This document shows positions 35,933 to 50,600 of a DNA stretch of 64,000 nt, one piece after another. Made by a program: the position numbers and the translations under genes. The notes under the pieces are model-generated. The model made no database searches. It saw only the letters and a list, made by a program, of their open reading frames with translations, and was not told the origin of the DNA. The stretch is from Chalara sp. BL73 (Eukaryota; Ascomycota; Leotiomycetes; Helotiales), in contig CAKJVC010000207.1 in assembly GCA_918026815.1 (NCBI GenBank), positions 124,001 through 188,000 of the forward strand. Direction: 5' to 3'. How positions within the stretch are numbered: the first letter of the stretch is position 1; each line of letters begins with the position of its first letter.

Positions 35933-37283
35933 GGTGGCGGAAGAATGCTATTAGAGTTTAAAATGACCAACCAGTAGGGAAATCACCTTTATGATATTTC
36001 TTAGTTAAGTTGAGCGTGTAGGTCTGCATCAATTCGGACGACATATTTTAGTCTCTTCGGGGTGGGTTCTTGAGACCGAATATTCTGTTTGTAGAAAGGC
36101 GACGCCGAAAATCAACAGGCCGAATGGCCGAACCACCGGTGGGGTATTTTACAGAATTACACCAATGAAAAGTGCAAAGATAAACATAATCATCAAAGAG
36201 CTCTAATGAATTGGGGAATATAGACTAACCGGGAACTTCCGAGCTACAGGTTCAGAGCTTGAATATAGTAGGCGTTTATTCTTCTCAAGTAGTGTTGATG
36301 GTTTATAACTTAGACACCTTCATCTATTATTGATTGAAGTATCTGCTTGTGTATCATCTCGGTCAATTGGAGCCTTCATCTACTGACATTTAAAAGGCTC
36401 GGCATAGTTGAGATTGACCAGAATGTATGCAAAGATGCTTATCTGACCTTTAAATATTCACCAACACTTGTTTAACTTTAACCTTAATATATGTGTATAA
36501 TTACGTAAATGATATTGTTTTGAAGACACACGGAAATTCAGGGAAGTAAGCCGTATGCACCTATCGTTGTTCAGAGTAACATCAGCAGCCAGGTTCCCAG
36601 ATGTTCAGAGAAAGCCGCCTTATTACCCAACTGATCACCCACTATGCCTCTGCGAATTCCCAAAACCTGTTGCAAACATTCCAACTATGTAACAACATCA
36701 AATACGAACCAAAATATATGGGAGAGATGTCGAGAATCTGATATCACGTGATATCACCGCGATACAAACATGCCGGCTTGAAATGTGACATATTCTCCTC
36801 CCCTCTCTCTAAACCTCTTATCGCCTACGTAGTAAATGACGGTTGAATGTACCAATCATTCTACTATATATATTCGGCTTTCTCGCATCAATCGCGCTGC
36901 CCGCCTGATGACGTTCATCGGCGGCTTAAGCCACTATCACCGAATTCCTTCACATTTCCGAGATTGAGTTTAAAATTCGTAGCGATGATGATCGCCAATA
37001 TGAGAGAAACGGATACTAGCTTCGGCCTTAGACTCATCAAGCCGACCATATTTTTGTCGGATGCACTTTTCGGTCAGATTTTCTATGTCCCTGTCAACAC
37101 GATATCGGTCCAGCACCTACCAGGATTGTAACTTTTTTATATCGGTGTAATTGAGTAGCTGAACTTATATTTTATCATTTCATTGACTTTTGTGTATATA
37201 TTTCAGACCCAAACGGCTTTCGCAAGCAAAATCTAGAACAACTTGAACGTATTGCATCTGTGGTTAACCAAAATCTCTTCGTC
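35933..37283. promoter_or_regulatory. Bidirectional promoter, P450 / PKS-NRPS, with CCGAA cluster
   Basis: 1.35 kb between divergent start codons. Four CCGAA motifs lie within 58 bp: 36076-36080, 36105-36109, 36120-36124 and 36128-36132, the last two as GGCCGAATGGCCGAAC. This spacing is far denser than in surrounding DNA and fits a binding site for a Zn2Cys6 regulator. A poly-T/TATATA stretch precedes the PKS start (about 37135-37203). No gene inside. Confidence 0.5.
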
Positions 37284-40200
37284 ATGCTGCCTCAACGCCG
37301 TGAACCAATCGCCATTGTTGGGAGCGGATGCCGCTTTCCAGGTGAAGCTTCCTCGCCAGCAAAGCTTTGGGAGCTTCTTCGTGACCCTCGTGATGTTCTT
37401 CGACCCATCGATCGCTTCGATACGAGCGGATTCTACCATGCGGATGGGATGCATCACGGAAGTAGCAATATCAAGGACTCCTACTTGCTGTCTGAAGACC
37501 ACCGCCTATTTGATGCACAATTTTTCAATATCAACTCTGTGGAAGCAAACTCTATAGATCCTTCCCAGAGATTGTTATTGAAAACTGTATACGAAGCTCT
37601 AGAGTCAGCAGGGCTCAAACTTGAGAATATGCGAGGGTCTTCAACCGCAGTCTATGTTGGCCTCATGTGCGAAGAATACAGCCAGGTTCTTCTCCGAGAC
37701 CTGGATTCTCTGCCAACGTACTTCGCAACAGGTACCGCACGCAGCATCATATCCAATCGCATTTCTTATTTTTTTGACTGGCATGGTCCATCTATGACGA
37801 TTGATACCGCTTGTTCTAGTTCTTTGGTGGCAATACATCAAGCTGTTCAGACACTGAGATCTGGAGAGTCACGAGTCAGACCCTATTGTTAACTTCATTA
37901 GCCCACATTTACTAACTATTAGTTTAGACGGCAATTGCTGCGGGTGCCAATTTGATCTTGGGGCCTGGTAAGTTCAGTTCTCCTTAAGGGGCCCATATCG
38001 GCCGTTTGACTCAGTCACGTTAACACTCATATTAAACAGAGGCTTATATTGCGGAGAGCAAGTTGAAGATGCTGTCTCCTGGCAGTCGATCCCGCATGTG
38101 GGATGCAGATGCTGATGGATATGCTCGCGGGGATGGTATCGCAGCGGTAGTCCTGAAAACGCTGAGCAACGCTATTGAAGATGGCGATCATATTGAGTGT
38201 ATTATTCGGGAGACCGCGGTAAATCAAGATGGAAGAACCAAAGGAAGTAAGTATCATGCCTCATCTTTAGGGCACTTCTCCACTGAGGCATTAGATCGTA
38301 GACCCAGGATGGGATTATTATTCTCTTCCCGCCTTGCCTTTGATTCATCAAGACTTTGCTAATTTCTTGCGCACTTTTCGTAGTCACAATGCCAAGCGCT
38401 ATAGCCCAGACTTCGTTGATCCGCGAGTGCTACGCCAAGGCAGGACTCGACATTTCAAAAGAAGAGGATCGCCCACAATACTTTGAGGCACAGTAAGTCA
38501 TTAAGTAATTTCCCTGGATTAATCTACTTAGTTCCAATGTTCTAGTAGGACATGTTTCTGTTTTAGCAAGGCATGCTTGCCATTTTTCAACACTTTCCTT
38601 CCTGAATTTTGAATACTGACTCCAAGGATTTCAGCGGTACAGGAACACCGGCGGGTGACCCAATTGAGGCCGAAGCAATCAGTCGCGCATTTTTCGAGTT
38701 CCAGGATGAAACTCCAGTTCCTGAAAAGAAGCTATACGTCGGCTCTATCAAGACTGTGATTGGCCATACCGTAAGTAATCGGGTTTGACCAATTCCTTCT
38801 CATGAATCCTGAAGGAGAGAATGTCTCGTCTAATATATCACTTTAACTTGCCCTCTCTTATTGCTTTTTACTAATAGATACTGACTCTGAGATTTCGAAA
38901 TTTAGGAGGGCACCGCTGGAATTGCGTAAGTGCACAAATACATGCCTCTTGCTATTTCAACCACAGGCACTTAACTGAAGCTCTATTATACAGCGCTGTT
39001 CTCAAGGCATCTCTTGCACTTCAACATGGAGTGATCCCACCAAATATGCTTTTTAACCAGCTGAATCCATCCTTGCAGCCCTTCTATAAAGACTTAGAGA
39101 TAGTTACTGCCACAAACCAAGAATGGCCAACTGTTGGCGATGGGCTTATTCGCAGGGCAAGTGTAAACAGTTTTGGATTTGGAGGCACAAATTCTCACAT
39201 CATTCTCGAGAGCTATGAGAGCGTCTCGATATCAGATTCGAAGATATTGGGACCTCTCACACCTTCCATTCCCTTTATATTTACAGCAGCCTCTCAGCGC
39301 TCGCTCCTGAAGCTTCTAGCTTCTTACTCAACCTACCTAAAAGCCCACCCACTAACGAATCTGCGCGATCTTGCTTGGACACTCAGCGCTCGAAGGTCGA
39401 ACCTTCCTATTAAAGAGACATTCCCCGGAGTGTCTATTGAATCTCTCTGCTCCAAGATAGATGCCTACGTTGAACTTAACAAAGGCAAAGCAGAACAGAA
39501 TCCGCCCAAAGCGTTTCAAACAAGCCCTCGAGTCCTCGGAGTGTTTACCGGCCAAGGAGCTCAATGGGCAGGTATGGGTCGAGAGTTGATTTTAGGGTCT
39601 AATTCTGTGCGAAAGACTATAGATGATCTAGAACTGTCACTGGGACAATTGCCAGTAGATGATCGCCCCTCTTGGTCATTGAAAGATGAGCTACTGGCTG
39701 ATGGGAAAACATCTCGTCTTGCTGATGCAACCCTTTCCCAACCCCTCTGTACAGCTCTCCAAGTCGTATTAGTTGATCTTCTACGCAGTACTAATGTACA
39801 ACTTGACGCGGTTGTTGGCCATTCTTCAGGGGAGATTGGCGCGGCCTACGCTGCAGGCTACATTTCTGCAAAAGATGCTATACGAATTGCCTACTATCGT
39901 GGACTCCACTCAAATCTAGCAACCGGCAAAGGCGGTATGACTGGGGCCATGATGGCTGTGGGGACTTCACCCGAAGACGCCCTGGAGCTTTGCAGCCTAC
40001 CAGAGTTTGAGGGCCGGATTACAGTGGCAGCATACAATTCGTCCGAAAGCGTGACGCTCTCGGGTGATGCGGACGCAATAAATGAAGCACAGATCATTTT
40101 TGAAGAGGAAAAGAAGTTCACTCGAGTGCTTCAAGTCAACAAAGCTTACCATTCGCATCATATGATCCCCTGCTCAAAAAAGTACATCGAATCCATCCAA

Positions 40201-43200
40201 GCATGTGACATTCATTTACAAACGCCTCCACACAACGCTAGTGCTTGGCTCTCTAGTGTTTCTGAAGATTCAATATCATCTAATTTGGACGATCTAAGGG
40301 ACGTCTATTGGAACAATAATATGCTAAAGACAGTTCTGTTCTCACCAGCAGTTGAGATGGCAGTCGCCGAGAAGGGGCCTTTCGATCTTGCAATAGAGAT
40401 CGGACCACATCCTGCATTAAAGGGACCCGTCGTTCAAACTATCAAGGATCTGATTGGTGGGGAGTCCATTCCATACTGTGGTCTTCTTAGCCGAGGAAAG
40501 AATGACATAGAGTCATTTGCAGATGCTCTAGGGTTTATCTGGAAGATGACCGATGGTAATATTGTTGATTTTCAGAGCTATGACAGGCGACTGATTAATG
40601 GCCCCAGTCAATCGCTCCTTAAAAACTTACCCACATACGCTTGGGACCACGAGCGGACATTTTGGCATGAATCACGGCTGTCCAAAGCATTCCTGACTAA
40701 ACCAGCTCCCGTTCATGACCTCCTGGGTACTAGATCACCCGATGGTACTAAGGAGGAGCTTCGGTGGCGAAATTCGCTTCGTCCGCGAGAGATTTCCTGG
40801 CTTAATGGGCACCAGTTGCAGGGCCAGACAGTATTTCCCGCAGCAGGCTACGTTGTTTTGGCCCTAGAAGCTTCGAAAGCCTTAGTTGCAGGTGAAGAAA
40901 TCCGCCTAATAGACGTGCAGGATCTCCAAATTCTTCAAGCCACGATTTTCAATGATGATGACGTTGGGGTAGAAACTTTAGTCACACTCACAAATATTCA
41001 ACAGCCGACGAAAACTTCTCACACGGCATCATTCATGTTCTACACTGCTGCAGGAAAGGACTCCAATTCGATGACGCTCACTGCTACTAGTAGAGTTCAA
41101 GTTGTTGTTGGGGAAGCTTCGCCAAATGCTCTGCCAGCTAGAGGGAGTTCCCAACCAAACATGTAAGCAGCATTGGATCTCCTCTATGCTCCTTGTTCTC
41201 ATCTGCAATCTTATGCATTTCCTGCATTTGGCAATGCTTTTCTCCAATTCTCCCTAGATATTACTGTGCTAACTGCTGAATTTCGTGTAGGATCGAAGTT
41301 AGTGCAGATCGCTTTTACTCCTTTTTAGGCGAGCTCGGCTATGGCTATAGTGGCCCATTCAGAGCACTCTCTTGCACCAAACGAAAACTGTAAGTACTCA
41401 ATTTCTAATCCGTGGCACCCCCAGTAGGTGTATTTCATGAGAGAGTTCAGAGACTTAGGCACCGAATGCTATGGGCCTATTGCAATTTCTCCTCTCCGCT
41501 CCTTTTCAACCACTTCTGCTGCTACATATTGTATTAATTCAAGGTTATGATTTTAGAGGCATGGCCACGGGTCTAGTTTCAAGAGGTGCTAGCGATAGTG
41601 CATCAGAGCCTCTTATGGTCTCGCCTGCAATGCTTGACGCTGCAATTCAGTCTATCATCCTAGCTTTCTGTTATCCAGGCGATGGCCAACTCTGGTCCCT
41701 CCATGTCCCTACAAGCATCCGACGGGTTACAATTAACCCCTCTCTATGCTGCCTGAATGCGGACCAGGAGAGGCAATTGATATTTGATTCTGCCGTAGCC
41801 GACAACGCCTCAGGAGTCTACGGAGATGTCGACATATTCACACCACTTGGGGATCAGTGCATCATACAAGTGGAGGGCATGCATGCAGTTCCATTTTCCA
41901 AGGCCACCTCAGCACAAGACACACAAATTTTTTCAAAAATGATCTGGGAACGTGCTATTCCCAACGGTGAGGCCGCTGCTTATGATGGACGAGCAACTTC
42001 CGAGGACTACGAGCTTGCCTATATCTTGGAACGTGTCGCGTTGTTTTATTTACGCCAGATTGACAAGACAATACTTGAGACCGAACCACCAAGATCGGAA
42101 GGGCCCTACGTAGGATTTTTCAATTTTGCAACTCACATCTTGACTGTAGTCTCTCGTGGGAAACACTCATACGCCAAGAAAGAATGGATCAATGACAGCC
42201 AAGACCAGATTTATACACTGAGCAAGAAGCAAGTTCTTCCAAATACCTCTATCCCTTAGCCAGCTAACGACTGATTAGATTTCCCGAAAATGTAGATCTA
42301 AAGATCATGCATATTGTTGGCAAGTACATGCCGGCGGTTGCCCGAGGGGAGACGAACATTCTAGAACATCTAAGGGAAAACGATCTCTTAGATGAATACT
42401 ACTCCCACGCAATGGGGATTTCTCAGTATACCAATTATCTTGCACGCATAGCTGGTCAAATTACTTTTCGCTATCCTCACATGAAGATCCTGGAAATAGG
42501 TAAGTTTAAAGACTCGAAAAGCCAACATTTCTAACTTTATTATAGGAAGTGGAACGGGGGGAGCTACGAAAGGCATCTTGAAGCATTTGAACAGGACATA
42601 TTCATCCTATACTTTCACCGACATCTCGAATGGATTCTTTGAAAAGGCGCAAGGCTTATTTGAAGAGTATAAAGACAAGCTGATCTTCAAAGCGCTAGAC
42701 ATCGAAAAAGATATTGCGTCGCAAGGATTCGCCCCTCACTCATACGATATGATCATTGCCTCATTCGTTCTTCACGCAACTGCTAACCTAGAGAATACTT
42801 TGACCAATGTCCGTCAATTACTGAGGCCAGGAGGATATCTTTTGATGTTGGAGTTGACCAACAATAATCAAATCAGAACAGGATTCATCTTTGGTGCACT
42901 CCCAGGCTGGTGGCTAGGTGCTAATGATGGCCGTTTGTTGTCCCCTTGTGTTTCATCAGCGGAATGGGGCAAGGTGCTACGCAAAACCGGATTTTCTGGA
43001 ATTGATACCATCACGCCAGACCACGATAGTCTTCCTTATCCCGCTTCCGTCATTGTGTCTCAGGCTATCGATGAACGAATCAGCTTCATACGGCAGCCAC
43101 TCTCGACAAAAGCCCCGACTGTTGTTGAATTAACAATCATTGGAGGTACGACACTGAAAACCTCAAGATTGATAGACAATATCGTCGGTGTGCTGGGAGA

Positions 43201-44637
43201 TCACTGCGAAAGTATTAGTCGCATAGACACACTAGAGACACTTAATCTAGAGGGAATATCTTCAAATTCTGTTGTTTTGTGTCTAGAAGATCTCGACAAT
43301 CCTATTTTTAAAGCGATGTCTTCCGGAACCTTTTCTGGATTGAAATGTCTCTTCAACCAAGCGGGAAGCATTCTTTGGGTTACTCAGGGGTGTAGAACTG
43401 ATGATCCTTTTGCAAACATGACGGTTGGGTTTGGACGCTCCCTCCTTCTTGAAATGCCAGACGTCCAGCTTCAGTTTTTAGATCTCTCACCGGATGAACT
43501 TCCCATAGCTGAAATTCTGGCAGAGTCGCTTTTGAGATTTCAGGCGGCCCACTCATGGATGCCAGAAGATCCGCTAGAGGCTCTATGGTCGGTGGAACCG
43601 GAGATTGCTTTCGACAACGGCCAATACCTACTGCCGCGGATACTACTCGATGACGCCAAAAATAACCGCTATAACTCTTCTCGACGCTTCATCACCGATG
43701 TTGTGGACCCAAGGAAGTTCCCCACGAGTATAGGGCATACTGGGACTTCGCATATTGTCGTTGCCGGTGAAAACTCCCTCTCTCTCACGTCCTTAACCCC
43801 GGAAGGATTTATTGCTGTAGAGGTACAGCACTCTATGCTGTTATCATTAAAGTTCTTATCTACCGGCTATCTGTTTCTCGTATCAGGAAAAGACTTGAAA
43901 AGCGGAAAGATTGTTGTTGCCTTATCGCAAACCCAAACGTCCATCGTCAAAACCCCCAAAAGCTGGTCAATCGACTGCCCAGCCCCAACCGAAGAGAGTA
44001 TTGTCTTTATGCTCGTCCTCTTCATACATCTAATGGCTCTGTCTTTCATCAGCGCAGTTCCAGCTGGCGGTGTTATTGTTGTCCTGGAGCCGGGAAAGTT
44101 CATTGCACCGGTTCTGGCCGCTCGCGCCTTGGAAAAAGGCATAAAGGTTGTTTATATCACATCCCTCGATCAAAATAAGGAACCACCTTGGATCTTCATA
44201 CACTCTCATACTCATCAAAGAAGTATCAGGGCTTTATTACCAACCTCCGTATCCTTATTTATCAATATTTTAGGCAGCCAAGCTCAAGAAGCTCGCATTA
44301 TACCTTGTCTCCCACCAAACTGCAAGCTGGAAAGTACGGATACTATTCTTGGATATAAATCTTACATAGATCCGGTTTCCACTATATCAATTTCCGATAT
44401 TTTGGCCCTCGCCTACAAAAATGCGCTCACAGAACCCTTCTTGCCGAATATGCAAAAGGTTCCTATTGTGGGACTGAATGATATCCCGAATCCTATCACA
44501 AATTTCAAAGGCCCTTCCGTAGTAGATTGGAGTTTATCGAATACGGCACGAATTATGGTTGAACCAGCTATGAAACAGCCTCTGTTCTCTGACGACAAAA
44601 CTTATTGGCTTGTAGGTCTTACAGGTAAGTTGTCGAA

Positions 44638-44668
<31 letters not shown>

Positions 44669-47600
44669 TGTAGGAAAGTTTCTGTATTTCTATGCCTCCC
44701 GCTCACCCACCGTTAGGTTCTCTAGGACTGTCCCTGTGTGAATGGATGGTGAGAAACGGAGCCAGATTTATTGTCTTGACAAGTCGAAACCCGAATATCG
44801 AAAAGAAATGGCTAGATACCATCAAGGCTACCGGTGCAACCATAAAAGTATTTGCTAAGTATGAGCACCTGGATGATCGCTGCACATTTTCTCACGCTAA
44901 CATAATAAAGCGATGTCACGGATAAGGTGGCCGTCAAGGCAATGTATGAGCAGATTCGAAACACTCTTCCACCGCTAGCTGGTGTTGCACAAGGCGCCAT
45001 GGTCTTACAAGATACTCTCATATCTGATATGAGTATCGAGCAAATGCACAAAGTTCTAAAACCAAAGGTAGATGGAAGCAAAAATCTTAATGAGATTCTC
45101 TCTGATTCGAAACTTGATTTCATGATATTCTTTTCGTCCGGCACTTGTGTTACAGGCAACCTAGGGCAGGCCAACTATGCAGCAGCGAATATGTTCATGA
45201 CAGGGTTAGCTGCTCAAAGGAGGAAGAGTGGCCTTGTAGCATCGGTGATCAATATCGGCGTCATCATCGGCGTTGGCTATGTGACAATGGAAGTCAGTCA
45301 GGCACATCAGGATAACCTAAGAAAAGTTGGGCATATGTGGATGTCCGAACAGGACTTCCATACTATGTTTGCTGAAGCTATAATCTCTGGCCGTCCGGAT
45401 TCCGGTCTTTCTCCAGAAATATTAACTGGGCTACGGATCACAAATTCTAACGATGACGACAAAACTATCTGGTTCCACAATCCCAAGTTTCAACACTTGA
45501 TCACCCAAGAACTTGCTGATGCAGGGAAGTCTAGCGCCAAATCTCGAATTTTTACAAAGGCTCTACTATTAGAGGCGACTAGTAAAGATGACGTCTACAA
45601 TGTTCTGAAAGGTAAGCCAACCTATAAACACAGATTTTATTTGTAATTAACATTGGTGAAAGACTCTTTCTCGTTTAAGCTGCAGGGTCTGTTACAGCTA
45701 AATCTAGAAACTATTGGATCTATCATTGGGCTACGCACAGATGAGCTCGGTATCGACTCTCTGATTGCGGTGGAGATACGATCTTGGTTCTTGAAGGAAC
45801 TTGCGATTGACATGCCAGTTCTGAAAATCCTTAGCGGTGCTTCTGTTGGTGACTTGATCGAGCACGCCCTCAAGACCCTACCTGAAGGACTTACACCGAA
45901 TGTTAATCCGAATAGTGAGGTCTCTGGCTCTTCCAATGCCACTTCTGTAGTCACTCCACAGGCAAGCGAACCGCCTCTTCCACCCTCTCCAATATTCTCT
46001 AAATGTGTCATAGAGCAGTCCGCCGAAGACTCCTCTCTAGATGGGATTGAAATCTGTAAGTTGCAATTTCGTGAAGCGTTATCCCTTCCTTGGAATGTTG
46101 AAAAGTTTCTATATATTAAGGTATTTATGGTTCTAAACTTGGAATTGGCTTTAAATATACTATCATTCTTCAATACTGTTTACTCCAAAAGCTTAACCAG
46201 AACAAGCAATCTAATTTTGAGATCTTAGCCATAGATTCTGACCTTATTATGATTCCCCTATCCGAGAACGACGACTTGAAGTCGGTGGAGTCGCCAGTGA
46301 TCATTGAATCAAACGACTTAACATTTTCAACCACAAGCAGCTCTCTGGCCGATTCCTTGTCCAGGGATGAGTCTTGCGATGAGACTGCATCACCGGCCAG
46401 CGTCTTACAAAGATCTGTGAGGATGTCATTCGGGCAGTCCCGGTTTTACTTCCTAATGCTCTACTTGGAAGATCCGACAACATTTAATATCTTTTGTTCA
46501 ATGCGCCTCACAGGCAATTTACGAATAGGTGATCTCGAAAACGCAGTGACTTATGTTGGCTACCACCACGAAGCCTTAAGAACGTGCTTCTTCACCGACA
46601 GCGATCAGCAGCCAAGACAGGGTGTTCTCAGTTCGGCAGTTCTTCAATTGGAAAAGAAGTCTTTTCAGGACGACGATGGTTTGAGGGAAGATATTGCCGC
46701 CATGAAAGCACACGTGTTCGACCTTGAACACGGGCAGACAATGAGAATAATGCTCTTGTCCGACTCTAGAAAACCCGATACATATCAACTCCTCATCGCG
46801 TATCACCATATCAATATGGACGGTATCAGTTTACAAGTACTTATCTCCGATCTCGAAAGCGCCTACAACGGGTTACCTTTGAGCCGTGAAACCATCCAAT
46901 TCCCAGATTATTCTACTCGCCAGCGCCGCGAGCACGAGAATATGAACTGGAAGAGTGATTTAGATTTTTGGAAACAAGAATTCCAGGAATGTCCGCCTCC
47001 ACTTCCAATTTTTCCTCTTTCAAGAGTCACTTTGCGGCAAACTATGTCGGAATACAGTTCGCACAAAGTAGAAGCTCGAATCAGTCTGCCAATGGCCAAG
47101 ATTATTGTGGATACCTGCAAAAGGCTCAATGCTACACCTTTCCACTTCTACCTTGCGGCTCTCAAGGCTCTTATCCTTCGATTCTCAGACGCTGAAGACT
47201 TTTGTATTGGAATTGCAGACGCTAACAGGGACCAGAGCACAGCGCAAGCAATTGGCTTTTACTTAAATCTTCTACCCCTTCGTTTTACAGCCAATTCAGC
47301 CCAAACATTTAGTAATGCTATCAAAGATGCTCGTAGCAAAGCTTATTCTGCTTTGTCACACTCCAAAATACCATTTGATGTGCTTTTAGACGAGCTTAAA
47401 GTTCCAAGATCAGCCAAACATAGTCCTCTTTTCCAAGTCTTTCTTGATTATCGCCAAGCAACTAAGGAAGCTCGATCTTTCGGAAACTGCCAACTTGTGG
47501 CACAAGATTACGAGATGGGGCGGACGGCTTATGATCTAACTATTGATGTGATCGATAACCCAGGAGGGGATCCGCTCGTGACACTTTTTGCACAAAGGAG

Positions 47601-50600
47601 CCTCTTCACGAAAGATGATGGAGAGCTTTTGATGAAAAGCTATTTGAACCTGATCGAAGCTTTCGCGCAGAATCCTGCTTTACGATTAAATCGCCCGCCA
47701 ATTTTCAGTCCAGCGGACTTAGAGGTAGCTCTAAACCTAGGAAGAGGTCAGTTTCCATATATTATTGATGGATGTATTTGCGTGACAGATATTTACAAGC
47801 ATAGGTCCTAAAATTGTTGCAAAATGGCCGGCAACGCTATCACATCGTGTTGATACCATGATCGAACGAAAAGCAGACTGTATAGCGCTAAGGGGTGAAG
47901 ATATTAGCCTAACTTATGCTCAGATGGGAAACCGCATGCACGCTATAGCTACTATGCTTCAGGAGAAGAAAATTGGCAAACATTCAAGGGTCGCTATTTT
48001 CCAAGAACCATCCACGGACTGGATATGCTCTCTCCTGGCTATCTTCCGTATTGGGGCAGTATATATACCGCTCGATTTACAATCATCAATTCCACGGTTA
48101 ACGGCCATCGTCAAAGACTGTCGACCTGACTCAATTCTTCTGCATACAAAAACAGCTGCAACTGTGCACGCCTTACAAGCAAATTATTCAGTCCTTCTTG
48201 ATGTCTCTGAGGCTAAACTGTCAACATCAACATACGTATCAAATGATGCCAATCCAGAATCTAATGCTGTGATTCTATACACAAGTGGCTCAACCGGGGT
48301 TCCAAAGGGCATTACCCTAAGGCATTCGAGTCTTCGGAATGAATTGGAAGGTTCTGCAACGATATTCGGCATCAACAGTGAGTCTGTGGTGTTACAGCAG
48401 AGCGCGCTGAGTTTCGACTTTTCCATGTGGCAGATATTTTGCGCAATTGCCAATGGCGGCACTCTCTACATTGCCCCAATTTCTTCCCGCGGTGATCCGA
48501 CCGTGATCACACGCCTAATTGAACATGAAGGAATCACTCTTACTGGGGCAACGCCTTCTGAGTACTTGAACTGGCTTCGTAACGGTGACAAAACATTGTT
48601 GAAATCTTCTAGCTGGACGACTGCTGTAAGTGGTGGTGAACAGGTTACAACTACTATAATGCAAGCCTTTGATGCGTTGGACCGGAATCAGCTTCGCTTC
48701 TGGAATATATATGGACCAACTGAGACGACAATTTCATCAAACAAGATTGAGCTATCATATGCTGATCTTAGCCGCTCGACTGTAGATCAAGGCCGAATTC
48801 CAGCCGGATATACAACACCTAACTGCTCTGTCTATATCGTTGATAACTTCCTTAAGCCTGTTCCTATCGGCATGCCTGGCGAGGTTCTTATTGGCGGGTT
48901 GGGAGTGGCATCTTCCTATCTTAACAACAAAGAGCTCACGGCTCAAAAGTTTTTGCCGGATGTGTTTGCTCATGACTCTGATGAGGGGTGTACTATGCAT
49001 CGAACCGGGGACAGAGGTCGCCTACGCACAGACGGCGCATTGATAATTGAAGGACGAATAGCAGGTGATACACAGATAAAATTACGAGGACTTCGAATTG
49101 ATCTGCGAGATATTGAGTCCGCCATAATTCACAGTTCAAATGGGCTCCTCTCAGATGCCGTTGTATCGGTGAGACGTACGGATGCGAATGGCCCTGAGTT
49201 TCTTATTGCCCATGTTGTGTTCTCGCCAGGAAGGAAGGTGGACAACATACAGAAATTCCTGCGAAGGCTACCAATAGATCTTCCCCTTCCTCAGTATATG
49301 GTCCCGGCGAGAATAATCGCTCTGGATAAAATGCCAATCAACATCCACTCCAAGACAGACCGACTTGCGGTCAGCATTCTTCCTCTAGAAAATTTCACGG
49401 ATTCTGTCAGTGATGAGATAGAACTCAATGATACGGAACTTCAGTTGAAGGCTATTTGGATTGAAGTCCTATCTAACAACGGCTTCACTGACACGGTGGA
49501 TCTTGAGACCGACTTCTTCCACATCGGAGGAAACTCACTGCTGCTTGTTAGCCTACAAGCAAGAATAAGGGCAGAATTCAATACCAGTCTATCTCTCAAT
49601 GACTTGTTTCAGGCAAGTACTCTTGACACTATGGCGGCACGAATTAATGCCAACAATACGGTTCCAAAAGCTCAGCTTATTGATTGGAAGAAGGAGACGG
49701 AAGAACCCATTGAACCTTTCAATCCGCATACACGCCCGGTATCAGGTTACCGGAAGACCGGGAAAATCATCGTACTTACTGGGTCCACCGGATTCCTCGG
49801 TAGAGTAATCCTTCGACGGCTTGTAGAATCCGAAACGGTTGCGAAAATCTATTGTATAGCTGTCCGACTAAGCAAATCTCGAGCACACCAGGTACAATCT
49901 TCAAAAATAAAAGTTTTCGAAGGCGATCTCGCCCTACCATCCTTGGGTCTCTCAGAGAATGATAGCCAGAGCATATTCCAACAAGCAGATGCCATCATAC
50001 ACAACGGGGCGGACGTCTCCTTTCTAAAAACCTTCCATAGTCTACGACAGGCCAACTTACAATCTACTAAACAGTTGGCCAATATGGCTGTTCGCTATCA
50101 GATTGCCTTCCATTATATTTCGACATCCGGTGTCGCCCAATTAGCCCGAAGCGATTCATTTGGCGAAGCTTCCGTCGCTGCATACCCCCCTGCTATCGAT
50201 GGATCAAATGGTTACATTGCCACAAAGTGGGCTAGCGAGAGGTATATTGAGAATCTTAGTGAGAAATTTGCCCTACCAGTTTGGATTCATCGCCCTTCCA
50301 GCATTACGGGTGACCAAGCCCCGGAACATGATATCATGCAAAATCTACTCCGCTTCTCTCGTGAGTTAAAAGCGGTGCCAAAATTGAAACAAGTTAAGGG
50401 CCATTTGGATTTTATTGCTGTCGAATTGGTTGCCTCTGGCATACTTCATGATGTGCTCCTTGACCGCAAGCAGCCAGCATCGTTGAATGTGAACTACAGA
50501 AATCATTCAGGCCAATTGATTATACCAGTGAGTGAGTTCCAGGAAAGTCTCGAGCGCGAAAGCGGAACTACTTTTCGTTCGTTGCCGTTGGTGGATTGGA

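Noticed and set aside
37260..37283. Extended N-terminus of the PKS-NRPS
   Set aside because: The upstream start would be GTG; the first ATG is at 37284, directly before the conserved [14 protein letters not shown] block.
44673..44690. Use of TTTTTTGTAG as acceptor in the KR intron
   Set aside because: It would shift the frame; the acceptor at 44716 restores the GLTGSLG nucleotide motif.
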